Part shown: positions 19,318 through 27,468 of the stretch, in pieces
Layout: every line of letters begins with the position of its first letter
Position numbering within the stretch: position 1 is the first letter of the stretch
Assembly: GCF_028656955.1 (NCBI RefSeq)
Contig: NZ_JAMDGY010000055.1
Coordinates: 1-54,856, forward strand
From: Pseudomonas fontis
GTDB lineage: Bacteria > Pseudomonadota > Gammaproteobacteria > Pseudomonadales > Pseudomonadaceae
Length of the DNA stretch: 54,856 bases
Direction of reading: 5' to 3'
Notes under the pieces: generated by a model
What the model was told of the DNA's origin: nothing
The model's database searches: none
What the model saw: the letters and a program-made list of their open reading frames with translations, nothing else
Position numbers and translations under genes: made by a program

Positions 19318-19689
19318 TCAATGACGGCGCTTCTTGCCATCCGCCAGGTTGTTGCCCAGGGCACCACCGGCCGCGCCACCCAGGCCGGCACCAATCGCCG
19401 AACCGGTGCTGCCACCGAGCTTGCCACCGACCAGCGAACCACCCGCCGAACCCAGGCCGCCACCGATGGCTGCCTTGGTCTTGTTGCCTTTCTTCGCCGC
19501 CATGGCGCTACCGGCCGCACCCCCTACACCCGCACCCACGGCTGCGCCAGTGCTGCCGCCGAGCTTTTGCCCGACCACGTTACCCAGCACACCGCCCAGG
19601 CCGCCGCCAATGGCCGTCTGGCCATCGCCCGCCACAGCACCTTGTGCGAACAACAGGCCCAGGGTCAGGGCAGCAAGAGTCTTACGCAT
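19318..19689 (-). CDS. Exported glycine-zipper protein
   Basis: A 123-residue protein with an N-terminal signal peptide (MRKTLAALTLGLLFAQGAVA, probable cleavage before GDG). The mature part is built of GxxxG repeats: two similar blocks around GGVLGNVVGQKLGGSTGAAV and GGSLVGGKLGGSTGSAIG, separated by a basic patch (AAKKGNKTKAA) and ending in a basic tail (DGKKRRH). This is an internal duplication of about 35 residues. Glycine-zipper proteins usually associate with membranes or form channels; no specific role is known for this one. The Met at 19689 is the natural start before the signal peptide. Confidence 0.8.
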   Translation of the reverse strand: MRKTLAALTLGLLFAQGAVAGDGQTAIGGGLGGVLGNVVGQKLGGSTGAAVGAGVGGAAGSAMAAKKGNKTKAAIGGGLGSAGGSLVGGKLGGSTGSAIGAGLGGAAGGALGNNLADGKKRRH

Positions 19690-19804
19690 GTGAAACAACC
19701 TCTAAGGTAGGAAAAAAGGCGTGCATTCTGCGGTGCCGTGCCCCGCGGGGCAATCGTGGCAACCCGTGCTGGCACGCATTTGTTTTGCCCTGTGCAAACA
19801 CGAC

Positions 19805-19827
19805 AAAGCCCGCGCAAGGCGGGCTTT
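19805..19827 (-). terminator. Terminator of tRNA-Pro
   Basis: AAAGCCCGC (19805-19813) and GCGGGCTTT (19819-19827) form a 9-bp stem with a 5-nt loop. It lies 14 nt beyond the 3' end of the tRNA on the minus strand. Confidence 0.75.
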
Positions 19828-19838
19828 GCTGACTAGAA

Positions 19839-19918
<80 letters not shown>

Positions 19919-19961
19919 ATGAAGCAAATTCTAGTCAAGAAGTACTGCTAGGCAAGGCGCG

Positions 19962-20183
19962 TTACAGGTCCTTGACGGTGCGTACCTGATCCTTGTTGAT
20001 CCGGGTGTTCTTGCCGTCCAGCTGTTCAAACTCGTAGAAACCGGACTCATCGTCGTAAGTCGGGGTGTCGACAGCCTGGATCTCGCGGCCGTCATTCAAG
20101 GTGATCACGGTTGGCGATGCGCAACCTGCGAGCGTGCCCAGGCCCAGAGCGAGGAAGAGGGCGGGAAGGGTCCGTTGAATCAT
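19962..20183 (-). CDS. YgdI/YgdR-family small lipoprotein
   Basis: A 73-residue lipoprotein. It has a signal peptide and the lipobox LAGC, with Cys21 as the lipidation site. The DUF903 SH3-like domain follows (TVITLNDGREIQAVDTPTYD, then GFYEFEQLDGKNTRINKDQV). The family is common in gammaproteobacterial envelopes and has no assigned activity. The Met at 20183 sits after AGAGACACG; the frame is open to 20234 without a plausible signal peptide there. It lies between the tRNA and moaB, facing away from moaB. Confidence 0.9.
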   Translation of the reverse strand: MIQRTLPALFLALGLGTLAGCASPTVITLNDGREIQAVDTPTYDDESGFYEFEQLDGKNTRINKDQVRTVKDL

Positions 20184-20388
20184 CGTGTCTCTCCAGTCAA
20201 AAAAAGAGTTGCGTGTAATGTTCGTGAGACGCAAGTGCTTGGGGCAAAGTTCCTTGCCACTTCAGCATAGCGACAGATTCCACACATTGACCGGGAACAA
20301 TGCCCCGGCCCCCCGCAGCCTCGGGCGGGGCGGTGGTGGCCTGTGATATAACGGTGGCCATTCTTCCCTCGTAATGGATCAAGGCCAG

Positions 20389-20928
20389 ATGAAAGCCAAG
20401 GCTGATGCCCCCTTCGTCCCCCTCAACATCGCAGTACTGACGGTCAGCGATACCCGTACCTTTGAAACCGATACCTCCGGCCAGGTGTTCGTCGATCGCC
20501 TCGGCGCAGCCGGCCATCACCTCGCTGCCCGTGTGCTGCTCAAGGACGACCTGTACAAGATCCGCGCCCAGGTGGCGACCTGGATCGCTGATGAACAGGT
20601 GCAGGTAGTGTTGATAACTGGCGGTACCGGATTCACCGGGCGCGACAGTACCCCAGAGGCGGTTGCCTGCCTGCTCGACAAGCAGGTCGATGGTTTCGGC
20701 GAGCTGTTCCGGCAGATCTCCGTGGCCGACATCGGCACCTCCACCGTGCAGTCGCGTGCGTTGGCCGGCCTGGCCAATGGCACCCTGGTTTGCTGCCTGC
20801 CGGGTTCGACCAATGCCTGCCGCACTGGTTGGGACGGCATCCTGGCCGAGCAACTGGATTCGCGTCATCGCCCGTGCAACTTCGTTGCCCACCTGAAGCA
20901 GGCCGCGCCCTGTGAAACCCGTGGCTGA
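20389..20928 (+). CDS. moaB: Molybdenum cofactor biosynthesis protein B (MogA/MoaB)
   Basis: Protein of 179 residues in the MogA/MoaB family, which adenylates molybdopterin before molybdenum insertion or is closely related to the enzyme that does. The fold marks are LNIAVLTVSDTRTFETDTSG at the N-terminus, the ligand loop VLITGGTGFTGRDSTPEAV and the later CLPGSTNACRTGW. The ATG at 20389 has AAGG 6 nt upstream; the Met 15 nt earlier lacks one. It overlaps moeA by 17 nt, so the two are translationally coupled. Together they cover the last steps of molybdenum cofactor synthesis. Confidence 0.93.
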   Translation: MKAKADAPFVPLNIAVLTVSDTRTFETDTSGQVFVDRLGAAGHHLAARVLLKDDLYKIRAQVATWIADEQVQVVLITGGTGFTGRDSTPEAVACLLDKQVDGFGELFRQISVADIGTSTVQSRALAGLANGTLVCCLPGSTNACRTGWDGILAEQLDSRHRPCNFVAHLKQAAPCETRG

Positions 20929-22138
20929 GGCCCCGGCGGTGAAGCCGTTGATGCCGGTTGAAGCGGCGCTGGAGCGTTTGCTGGCGCTGGCCGAAGCAGC
21001 GCCCATCCGCGAAACCGAGCAAGTAGCCCTGGCCGATGCAGAAGGCCGGGTGTTGGCCGGCAATCTGGTCGCCACGCTCGACCTGCCGCCTTGGCCAAAC
21101 AGCGCCATGGACGGCTACGCCTTGCGCCTGGCCGACTGGCAGGGCGAGGCGTTGCCGGTCAGCCAGCGGATTTTCGCCGGCCATGCGCCTACGCCCCTGC
21201 AACCGGGCACCTGCGCGCGGATCTTCACCGGTGCACCGTTGCCGGCAGGTGCCGACTGCGTGGAAATGCAGGAAAACGCCGAGGTGCTGGACGACGGCCG
21301 CGTGCGCTTCGTCGAGCCCATTCACATCGGCCAGAACGTACGTCCGCAAGGCCAGGAGACCCGTGCCGGCGAAGAAGTGCTGGCGGCGGGCACGCGTTTG
21401 GGCCCGATCGAGTTGGGGCTGGCTGCTTCGCTCGGCTGCGCCAGCTTGACGGTGGTGCGCCGGGTGCGCGTTGCCGTGTTGTCCACTGGTGACGAACTGG
21501 TCGAGCCTGGCCTGCCGCTGGGGCCGGGGCAGATCTACAACAGCAATCGACGTCTGCTGGGCAGTTGGCTGCAACGCCTGGGCTGTGAGGTAGTGGACGC
21601 GGGCATCCTCCCGGATGACCTGGAAAAAACCCGAGCATGCCTGGCGCAACTGCACGCGGTCGACCTGATCCTGTCCACCGGCGGCGTGTCGGTAGGCGAA
21701 GCGGATTACCTGGGCATTGCCCTGCGCGAAGAAGGCGAGCTGGCTTTGTGGAAGTTGGCGATCAAGCCGGGCAAACCACTGACCTTCGGGCATTTTCGTG
21801 GTGTGCCGGTGATCGGGCTGCCGGGCAACCCGGCCTCGACCCTGGTCACCTTCGGCCTGCTGACCCGGCCGTACCTGCTGCGCCGTCAGGGCGTGCAGGA
21901 TGTCACGCCGTTGCAGTTCCCGGTGCCCGCCGGTTTCGACTGGCCCAAGGCCGGCAACCGCCGCGAGTACCTGCGTGGGCGTATGGAGCAAGGCCAGGCG
22001 TTGATCTACAAGAACCAGAGCTCGGGGGTGCTGCGCAGCGCTGCCTGGGCCGAGGGCCTGGTCGAGGTGCTTGAAGAGACCACGCCACAGCGGGGGGACA
22101 GCGTCCGTTTCATCCCCCTTAGCGAACTACTCGGCTGA
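20912..22138 (+). CDS. moeA: Molybdopterin molybdenumtransferase
   Basis: Enzyme of 408 residues that inserts molybdate into adenylated molybdopterin. Signatures are PPWPNSAMDGYALR near residue 60, RIFTGAPLPAGADCVEMQE, VLSTGDELVEPG, and the MoaB-like loop STGGVSVGEADY, then GLPGNPASTLVTF. The C-terminal domain ends in a normal family tail. The start is GTG at 20912, inside the end of moaB. Its 3' end overlaps the convergent glycosyltransferase gene by 12 bp. No molybdate transporter or molybdoenzyme lies beside it, so it should serve the cell in general. Confidence 0.95.
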   Translation: MKPVAEAPAVKPLMPVEAALERLLALAEAAPIRETEQVALADAEGRVLAGNLVATLDLPPWPNSAMDGYALRLADWQGEALPVSQRIFAGHAPTPLQPGTCARIFTGAPLPAGADCVEMQENAEVLDDGRVRFVEPIHIGQNVRPQGQETRAGEEVLAAGTRLGPIELGLAASLGCASLTVVRRVRVAVLSTGDELVEPGLPLGPGQIYNSNRRLLGSWLQRLGCEVVDAGILPDDLEKTRACLAQLHAVDLILSTGGVSVGEADYLGIALREEGELALWKLAIKPGKPLTFGHFRGVPVIGLPGNPASTLVTFGLLTRPYLLRRQGVQDVTPLQFPVPAGFDWPKAGNRREYLRGRMEQGQALIYKNQSSGVLRSAAWAEGLVEVLEETTPQRGDSVRFIPLSELLG

Positions 22139-23371
22139 GCCCATCAGCCCGCTGGCCAGGCTGCCCTGGGCCAGCGGCAGCTGGGTTGAGAGCCGCGAGT
22201 AGATGCCTTCCAGTTGCTGGGCGGCCACGCTCCAGTCATGTTTCTCACTGACGAACTGCCGCGCAGCCTCTGACAGCTGGCGCATGCGCCAGGGCTGGTT
22301 GAGCAGTTGGGTGATGGTCAGGGCCAGGCTATCGCTGTCATCGCAACCCAGGTAGTGCTCGCCATTGCGTACGCCCAGGCCCGACGCGCCCTGGCGCGTT
22401 GTGACCACCGGCAGCCCGGCGGCCATGGCTTCAAGCAGCTTGATCTTGCACCCGCCACCATGGCGCAGCGGTGCGAAGAACAGCGCCGAATGGCGTTGCA
22501 ACTCGCGCAGGTCCGGCAGGTAACCCACCCATTCAATGCGCGGGTCGTTCCAGCGCAGTTTCCAGTGCCCAGGCAATGCATTGCCGACCACGGCCAGGCG
22601 CACGGCCGGGTTGTTCTGCCAGATCTGCGGCAGGATCTCCTCAAGCGCCCATTCAATGGCCTCGACATTCGCGCCGTACTCGAAATTGCCGACAAACAGC
22701 AAGCGCTGGCTGTGCGGGCACGGGCTGATGTGCTGGTAGTGCGCGCAGTCCACGCCGTTGACCGCCAGGGCGGTCGGGCGCCCGGTCAGTTGGCTGATCT
22801 GTTCGGCGTCGTGGGGGCTCACCGCGACCACCTCGTTGGCCTGCTGGAGCACGCGCGCTTCCCAGCGGCGGTAGCGCCAGCGATCAAAGCTGTTGAACGG
22901 GCGCAGCCACAGCGGCAGGCGGTCCTGGCAGGCGGCGCCGGTGGCCCATTCGATATTGTGTTCACTGACCATGAACGGCAAGCCACGGCTTTGCAGGGCC
23001 CGTTCGAAGGGCTGGAAGCTGTAGCTGTGCTCGATCTGGATCACATCCCAGGGTTCCTCCAGCAATGCTTCGAAACGGTGACGCAGACGAGGTGCCAGGC
23101 CGTTGGTGCTGGCGCGCATCGGGTAGCTGAAGCAACAGGCCGCGAGCAAGTTGAGCGGGCTGTGCAGCGGGCGCCGTGGCAGGACGATCAGGCGCTCGAC
23201 CAGAGGTTCGAGCGCCACGCGCGCCGCCTCGCTAAGGGGCACCCTGGACTGGACCAGCAAGGTGATGCGGTGGCCGCGTTCGGCCAGGCTGCGCAGCAGG
23301 TGAAATTGCCGGGTCTTGTTGCCACTGGTGGTAGGCCAGGGCAGGTAGGGGAGTGTCCAGAGTACGCGCAT
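22127..23371 (-). CDS. Glycosyltransferase (GT-B fold, GT4-like)
   Basis: Cytosolic or membrane-associated glycosyltransferase of 414 residues. The N-terminal half begins MRVLWTLPYLPWPTTSGNKT and contains SEHNIEWATG. The C-terminal nucleotide-sugar domain contains RLLFVGNFEYGANVEAIEW, then FFAPLRHGGGCKIKLLEAMA with the expected acidic residue, followed by GLPVVTTRQGASGL. This matches sugar transferases of capsule and exopolysaccharide clusters (GT4, PslC/TuaH-like). It stands alone here, with no wzx, wzy or other sugar genes nearby, so donor and acceptor are unknown. The 294 bp upstream (23372-23665) hold no gene and should contain both divergent promoters. Confidence 0.85.
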   Translation of the reverse strand: MRVLWTLPYLPWPTTSGNKTRQFHLLRSLAERGHRITLLVQSRVPLSEAARVALEPLVERLIVLPRRPLHSPLNLLAACCFSYPMRASTNGLAPRLRHRFEALLEEPWDVIQIEHSYSFQPFERALQSRGLPFMVSEHNIEWATGAACQDRLPLWLRPFNSFDRWRYRRWEARVLQQANEVVAVSPHDAEQISQLTGRPTALAVNGVDCAHYQHISPCPHSQRLLFVGNFEYGANVEAIEWALEEILPQIWQNNPAVRLAVVGNALPGHWKLRWNDPRIEWVGYLPDLRELQRHSALFFAPLRHGGGCKIKLLEAMAAGLPVVTTRQGASGLGVRNGEHYLGCDDSDSLALTITQLLNQPWRMRQLSEAARQFVSEKHDWSVAAQQLEGIYSRLSTQLPLAQGSLASGLMGSAE

Positions 23372-23665
23372 GACCCCTTACTCGCTTGCCGGATGGGCGT
23401 CTGAAGGTGGGTGGGACGCTCGCATGGTCGTGTGCCAGGGCGGATTTTTTTCAGAATCGCGAGCGGTGGTCTTTCAAGTAAAGGTCAAAAGAATGGCTTT
23501 TCCAGCCTGAATATTTGCTTGAGCCAAATTATTGTCGGGCGTTTGTCGGGCTGATCGGCAGGTTTCCTTTGTGTGGCAGGGAGCTATCCTCTGCGGCGTG
23601 TGGTCGAGATAGTCAGGCTGGCCGACGAATGGCCGCAGTTGGGCAATTTTTATGAGAGGGATGGC

Positions 23666-24568
23666 ATGACGAACGAGCGCAAGGCACTGCTGATCCTGCA
23701 TGGCAAGCAGGCGATGAACGAAGAGGTTCGCCAGGCCGTCAACGTCATGCGCGAGCGTGGCTGGCAACTGGATGTGCGGGTGACCTGGGAGGGCGGTGAC
23801 GCCCAGCGCCTGGTGGCTGAGGCGTTGGCTGCGGGCTATTCACAGTTGATCGCTGGCGGAGGTGACGGCACTTTGCGTGATGTCGCCGAGGCCATGGCCA
23901 AGGCGGCAACCCAGGCCAGCCTGGTGCTGCTGCCCCTGGGCACGGCCAATGATTTCGCCAAGGCGGCCGGCGTGCCGCTGGAGCCGGAGGCGGCGCTGGC
24001 ATTGCTGGAGGTGCCTGCGCGGGCCATCGACCTGGGTGAAGTGGGCGGGCAGGTCTTTCTCAACATGGCTACCGGCGGCTTTGGCAGCCAGGTCACCGCC
24101 AATACTTCGGAAGACCTGAAGAAGGTGTTGGGCGCGGCGGCCTACCTGTTCACCGGGCTTTCGCGTTTTACCGAGCTGCGGGCCGCCTCCATTGAACTGC
24201 ACGGGCCAGACTTCCAGTGGCAGGGGGACCTGCTGGCGCTGGGTATCGGCAATGGCCGGCAGGCGGGCGGTGGGCATCCGCTTTGCCCGCAGGCGTTGGT
24301 GGATGACGGCCTGCTGGATATCAGCATCCTGCCGGCCCCGCAGGAGGTGGTCAGTACCCTGCGCGACCTGCTGTCAGACGGCCTGGGGCTGGAAAAGCTG
24401 TTTGTTCGGGCGCGCCTGCCCTGGGTCGAGATCAAGAGCTCGCAAGGGCTGGACATCAACCTCGATGGCGAGCCCCTGCAAGGCGACAATTTGCGCTTCC
24501 AGGCGTTGCCAGGGGCCCTGCGGGTGCACTTGCCGATGGGCTCGGCGTTGCTCAGTCGTCCAGACTGA
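23666..24568 (+). CDS. yegS: YegS-family lipid kinase
   Basis: Diacylglycerol-kinase-like lipid kinase of 300 residues. The ATP-binding motif GGGDGTL is at residues 64-70, and the companion motif GTANDF is at 92-97 in LPLGTANDFAKAAGVPL. Later family marks are FLNMATGGFGSQV and IGNGRQAGGGHPLCPQA, and the regulatory metal/cap region near GLDINLDGEPLQG. YegS phosphorylates phosphatidylglycerol in vitro; the natural substrate is unclear. The ATG at 23666 follows GAGAGGGATGGC. The 3' end overlaps the convergent response-regulator gene by 17 bp. Confidence 0.9.
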   Translation: MTNERKALLILHGKQAMNEEVRQAVNVMRERGWQLDVRVTWEGGDAQRLVAEALAAGYSQLIAGGGDGTLRDVAEAMAKAATQASLVLLPLGTANDFAKAAGVPLEPEAALALLEVPARAIDLGEVGGQVFLNMATGGFGSQVTANTSEDLKKVLGAAAYLFTGLSRFTELRAASIELHGPDFQWQGDLLALGIGNGRQAGGGHPLCPQALVDDGLLDISILPAPQEVVSTLRDLLSDGLGLEKLFVRARLPWVEIKSSQGLDINLDGEPLQGDNLRFQALPGALRVHLPMGSALLSRPD

Positions 24569-25208
24569 TGATCTGCTCGCGCACGGCGAACAGCACCAGG
24601 CCTGCCACGTCGTAGATCTGCAGGCGCTTCATGATCTGCGAGCGGTGGGTTTCTACCGTCTTGATGCTCAAGCCCAGGCCCTGGGCGATTTCCCGGGTGG
24701 ACTTGCCCCGTACGATCAGGCGCAGGATCTCCAGTTGCCGGGCCGTCAGGTTGTGGTTGTCGCTGACTTCAGGCTTTGCCTGGGCGCGCAACAGCGCCTG
24801 GTTGATCACCGTGTGGGCAATCGCCGGGCTCAGGTAGCGCTCGTCACTGCGCAGTGCCGCCAGGGCCTGCTCCAGCTCGACTGCGGTGGTGTCCTTGAGC
24901 AGGTAGCCATGGGCGCCGGTTTCCAGGGCTTGCATGATCAGTTCGGGGTCGGTGTGCATCGACAGGATCAGCACCTTGCTGCGACAGCCCATCGCTTGCA
25001 GCCGGCCCAGCGCCTCCAGGCCGCCAGTGCAGCGCATGGAGATGTCCAGCAGGATGATGTCCGGGTCCAGTTGCATCACCAGTTCGGGCAACTGGCTGCC
25101 ATCGCTGGCTTCACCGACGACGGCATAGCCGGGAATGTCAGAGACCAGCGCACGGACACCTGCGCGGATCAGGGAGTGGTCATCCACCAACAACAAATTA
25201 CAGGTCAT
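24552..25208 (-). CDS. NarL/FixJ-type response regulator
   Basis: Two-component transcription regulator of 218 residues. The receiver domain has the acidic pair Asp9-Asp10, the phosphoacceptor Asp55 (IILLDISM) and Lys105. The LuxR-type helix-turn-helix covers about residues 154-196 (LTARQLEILRLIVRGKSTRE; IAQGLGLSIKTVETH). The start ATG overlaps the kinase stop as ATGA at 25205-25208, so the pair is translationally coupled. Target genes are not visible; the palindrome 66 bp before the kinase gene is a possible autoregulatory site. Confidence 0.94.
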   Translation of the reverse strand: MTCNLLLVDDHSLIRAGVRALVSDIPGYAVVGEASDGSQLPELVMQLDPDIILLDISMRCTGGLEALGRLQAMGCRSKVLILSMHTDPELIMQALETGAHGYLLKDTTAVELEQALAALRSDERYLSPAIAHTVINQALLRAQAKPEVSDNHNLTARQLEILRLIVRGKSTREIAQGLGLSIKTVETHRSQIMKRLQIYDVAGLVLFAVREQIISLDD

Positions 25209-26095
25209 GTGGCTTTACTTGTGTTGGCACGCTCGAGGGCTCGAGGTGGCCAGGGAAAGAGTGCATTGATCTGCGTGCCTTTGCCAGGCTCGCTGTGGAC
25301 TGTCAGGTTGCCGTTGAGCAGGTGGGTCCGCTCGACCATGCCGGACATGCCGCGCTGGCCTTCATCGGCGGGATGGGTGGCGGGGACGAAACCCGCACCG
25401 TCGTCATTGATGCTCAGGGCCAGGCCCTCGGGCGTGCGCTGGATACGCACGATCAGGTTGGTGGCGCTGGCATGGCGCAGCATGTTGGTCACGGCTTCCT
25501 GGGTGATGCGGAAGGCGGCGATGGCCATGTCTTCCGGGATGCCGTCCAGGCGCTGCTTGCATTGCAGGCTCCAGTGCACCTCGGTGTTCTCCAGCGTGCG
25601 CAGCAAATGCGCGCGCAGGCTCGCCTCAAGGCCCAGGCTGGCCAGTTGGCGGGGGTTGAGGATGGCCGAAACATCGCGAACATTGGCCAGGGTGTCATCC
25701 AGGGTCTGACGCAGCGTTGTGCACTGCGCCTGCAGTTCTTCCGGCATGCGCCGTTGCAGCCAGTCGGCTTGGAGTTTTGCGGCGGTGAGCATCTGGCCGA
25801 TATCGTCGTGCAGCTCCCGGCTCAGGCGTTGGCGCTCGCTTTCCTGTACCTGGAGCAACCGCTCGGCAAGCTCTTGCGGGCGCATGGCGATCGAACGTGC
25901 AGCCTGGTGCAACTGCCAGCCGATACCGAGCATCGCAACCAGCTGCAACGTCAGCAAGCTGGCCGGCATCGGCGCGCCTTGCAGGTACAGGAAGAGGTTT
26001 GCTGCTACGGAGGCCAGGCAGAGCAAAGCGCTGGTCCAGTGGAGCAGGGAGGCTCCGGAGGGACAGCGCTTGAGAGTCTTGAGGCTTGAGAACAT
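25205..26095 (-). CDS. Sensor histidine kinase (HisKA_3 type) with membrane anchor only
   Basis: Histidine kinase of 296 residues for the adjacent regulator. Two hydrophobic segments (about residues 17-37 and 45-60) are joined by only a few residues, so there is essentially no periplasmic sensor domain. The HisKA_3 region is SERQRLSRELHDDIGQ with phosphoacceptor His96. The ATPase domain keeps the N box (TQEAVTNMLRHA) and the G1 box (INDDGAGF). This plan suggests sensing within the membrane or through a partner. The Met at 26095 opens the first basic-hydrophobic stretch. It precedes the regulator in one operon and is preceded by a 477-bp gap without a gene. Confidence 0.92.
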   Translation of the reverse strand: MFSSLKTLKRCPSGASLLHWTSALLCLASVAANLFLYLQGAPMPASLLTLQLVAMLGIGWQLHQAARSIAMRPQELAERLLQVQESERQRLSRELHDDIGQMLTAAKLQADWLQRRMPEELQAQCTTLRQTLDDTLANVRDVSAILNPRQLASLGLEASLRAHLLRTLENTEVHWSLQCKQRLDGIPEDMAIAAFRITQEAVTNMLRHASATNLIVRIQRTPEGLALSINDDGAGFVPATHPADEGQRGMSGMVERTHLLNGNLTVHSEPGKGTQINALFPWPPRALERANTSKAT

Positions 26096-26572
26096 AGGGA
26101 ATGGAGCCACTGGAGTGTCGCGGTTGAAAACCAGCCAAAAGATCAACGGAACGCGTTGGTCGTAGTGCCTACGATAACTTTAGTTAGTCGGATTCCGTTG
26201 GGGGTATCAGGTAACTTTTTTTATACGCTGAAACCGCCATATTTCAGCACGTCGACTGTTGGCGTGCGGCTCGCGTTGTGCATGGTATCACTTCGCATGG
26301 AATTGGTCGCGGGGTGTGGCAAATGTCTGCAGCGTCAGGTTTTACGGGGTGGTACGAGCGTTCCGGAAGGTGCGAATTCTAGCACTTTGCTATCACGGCG
26401 GACGATATAAAGCATGTCTTATTGGCGGCCCTGTACTTGTTTTCCATTACCGACAGGGAGGTCCTGGGTAATTGCAAAGTTTGAGCTTATTACTCGGAAA
26501 AGTCTGTCGGGATGTTACGTGGTGTACGCCAACTACAGGACGTATTAGTTGGCGCTAATTTATTGACCTGGT
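26096..26572. other. 477-bp region without a gene, three inverted repeats
   Basis: No convincing coding frame is present, and composition looks less GC-rich than the flanking genes. I see a 5-bp palindrome CGTAG-N3-CTACG at 26161-26173, 66 bp ahead of the kinase gene. CCCTGT/ACAGGG pairs at 26429-26434 and 26453-26458. A perfect 8-bp stem CGCCAACT/AGTTGGCG lies at 26527-26534 and 26547-26554, 19 bp past the Hpt-like gene. The region must hold the promoter of the kinase operon and could hold a small RNA. Confidence 0.5.
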
Positions 26573-27082
26573 TTATCGGTCAAACTCGGCAGCCCTGCCG
26601 GACAGTGCCGCTGAGCGTGGGCCGTCTGCGGAGTGGTCGCAGGGTTGCGCCGTCTCGATGCAGGCTGTGCAGGCCGAAGGTGCAACCTTGAGGGTGGCGC
26701 TCAGGGTGTCGAGTAATTCGAGTTGCTCCTGGTTGTCCAGGCTCAGTTTGCCGGTGTGTGGATCGATCAGCTCAAGTTGCCATTCCACCAGTACCAGGCA
26801 GGCTTGCAGTGCATTGAGGCTGGCGTCTTGCAGGCGGTCGTGGCACTCGGTGGGCTCGAGCAGTTGGCGCAGATGCTCGCAGAACCCGGCAATTTGCGGC
26901 TGGCTGTGGCTTTTGGCCTGGCTGACCAGGCTGGCGAGGGTTTTTAGCAGGCAGTCGCAGGCATCGGCATCGTGGCCAATCAATTCCAGGTGCTGCAGGC
27001 ACTCCTGGGCGCGGATCAGCAAAACCTGGGCTTCGCTCAGAAAGTCGTGAAGGGAGCTCATATCCATCGAGTCATGTGGCAT
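26573..27082 (-). CDS. Hpt/CheA-P1-like helical protein lacking the phospho-histidine
   Basis: A 169-residue soluble helical protein without an assigned function. Residues 11-80 (LHDFLSEAQVLLIRAQECLQ and onward) resemble the start of an Hpt or CheA P1 domain (FLxEAxxLL...). Where HTxKG would be expected, the sequence reads KTLASLVSQAK, so there is no phosphorylatable histidine at that place. The C-terminal third is low-complexity with several Cys. The start at 27082 is supported by GAGG 8 nt upstream; Met residues at 27067 and 27061 are alternatives. It is divergent from cheV, which suggests a link to chemotaxis signalling, perhaps as a decoy or docking protein. That is inference; it may be unrelated. 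Confidence 0.6.
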   Translation of the reverse strand: MPHDSMDMSSLHDFLSEAQVLLIRAQECLQHLELIGHDADACDCLLKTLASLVSQAKSHSQPQIAGFCEHLRQLLEPTECHDRLQDASLNALQACLVLVEWQLELIDPHTGKLSLDNQEQLELLDTLSATLKVAPSACTACIETAQPCDHSADGPRSAALSGRAAEFDR

Positions 27083-27468
27083 CGGTCGGCCCTCGCGGGG
27101 TGCAAGCCTGTAAAAGGCCTGGGCGGCGGGCGTTTGGCAGGGCAAAAGCAGGGGCGGGCCACAACAAGGCGATAGCGAGCAAAAGCCTGACTCCGTTCAT
27201 GCAATGAGAATGGCGTCACATTAATGGCTAATGGATATTGCGAACATCAGGTCTCGCCCGATTGCGACTAGGGGATTCCCTGATGAGGGTTTCTGAATGC
27301 GACCTGTTGCAGATCGAAACGACAGGAATGGAGTGAGCGCAGTAAAGCATGATGCTAAAGTGACATCAATGCCCCTCGTTGTATTTTCTTTGGGGCATCA
27401 AGCTGCGTCACAACCGGCCGATAAGAGGTCGACGTACTTCATTTTTGCAATACGCCTTGGGGGATTCA
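27083..27468. other. 386-bp divergent intergenic region before cheV
   Basis: No coding frame stands out. It contains the FliA-type promoter of cheV at 27398-27424, listed separately, and must contain the promoter of the Hpt-like gene on the minus strand. I found no FliA match for that strand. Nothing else is recognisable. Confidence 0.5.
27398..27424 (+). promoter_or_regulatory. FliA (sigma-28) promoter of cheV
   Basis: TCAAG (27398-27402), 14 nt and GCCGATAA (27417-27424) match the Pseudomonas FliA consensus exactly. Transcription should begin near 27431, about 38 nt before the cheV ATG at 27469. Confidence 0.85.

Noticed and set aside
26273..26292. Possible sigma-54 promoter upstream of the kinase region
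   Set aside because: The GG/GC spacing can be forced, but three conserved positions mismatch and the strand points the wrong way for the kinase.
26156..26410. Short plus-strand frame upstream of the kinase gene
   Set aside because: There is no ribosome site, no conserved-looking segment, and codon use is unlike the neighbours.
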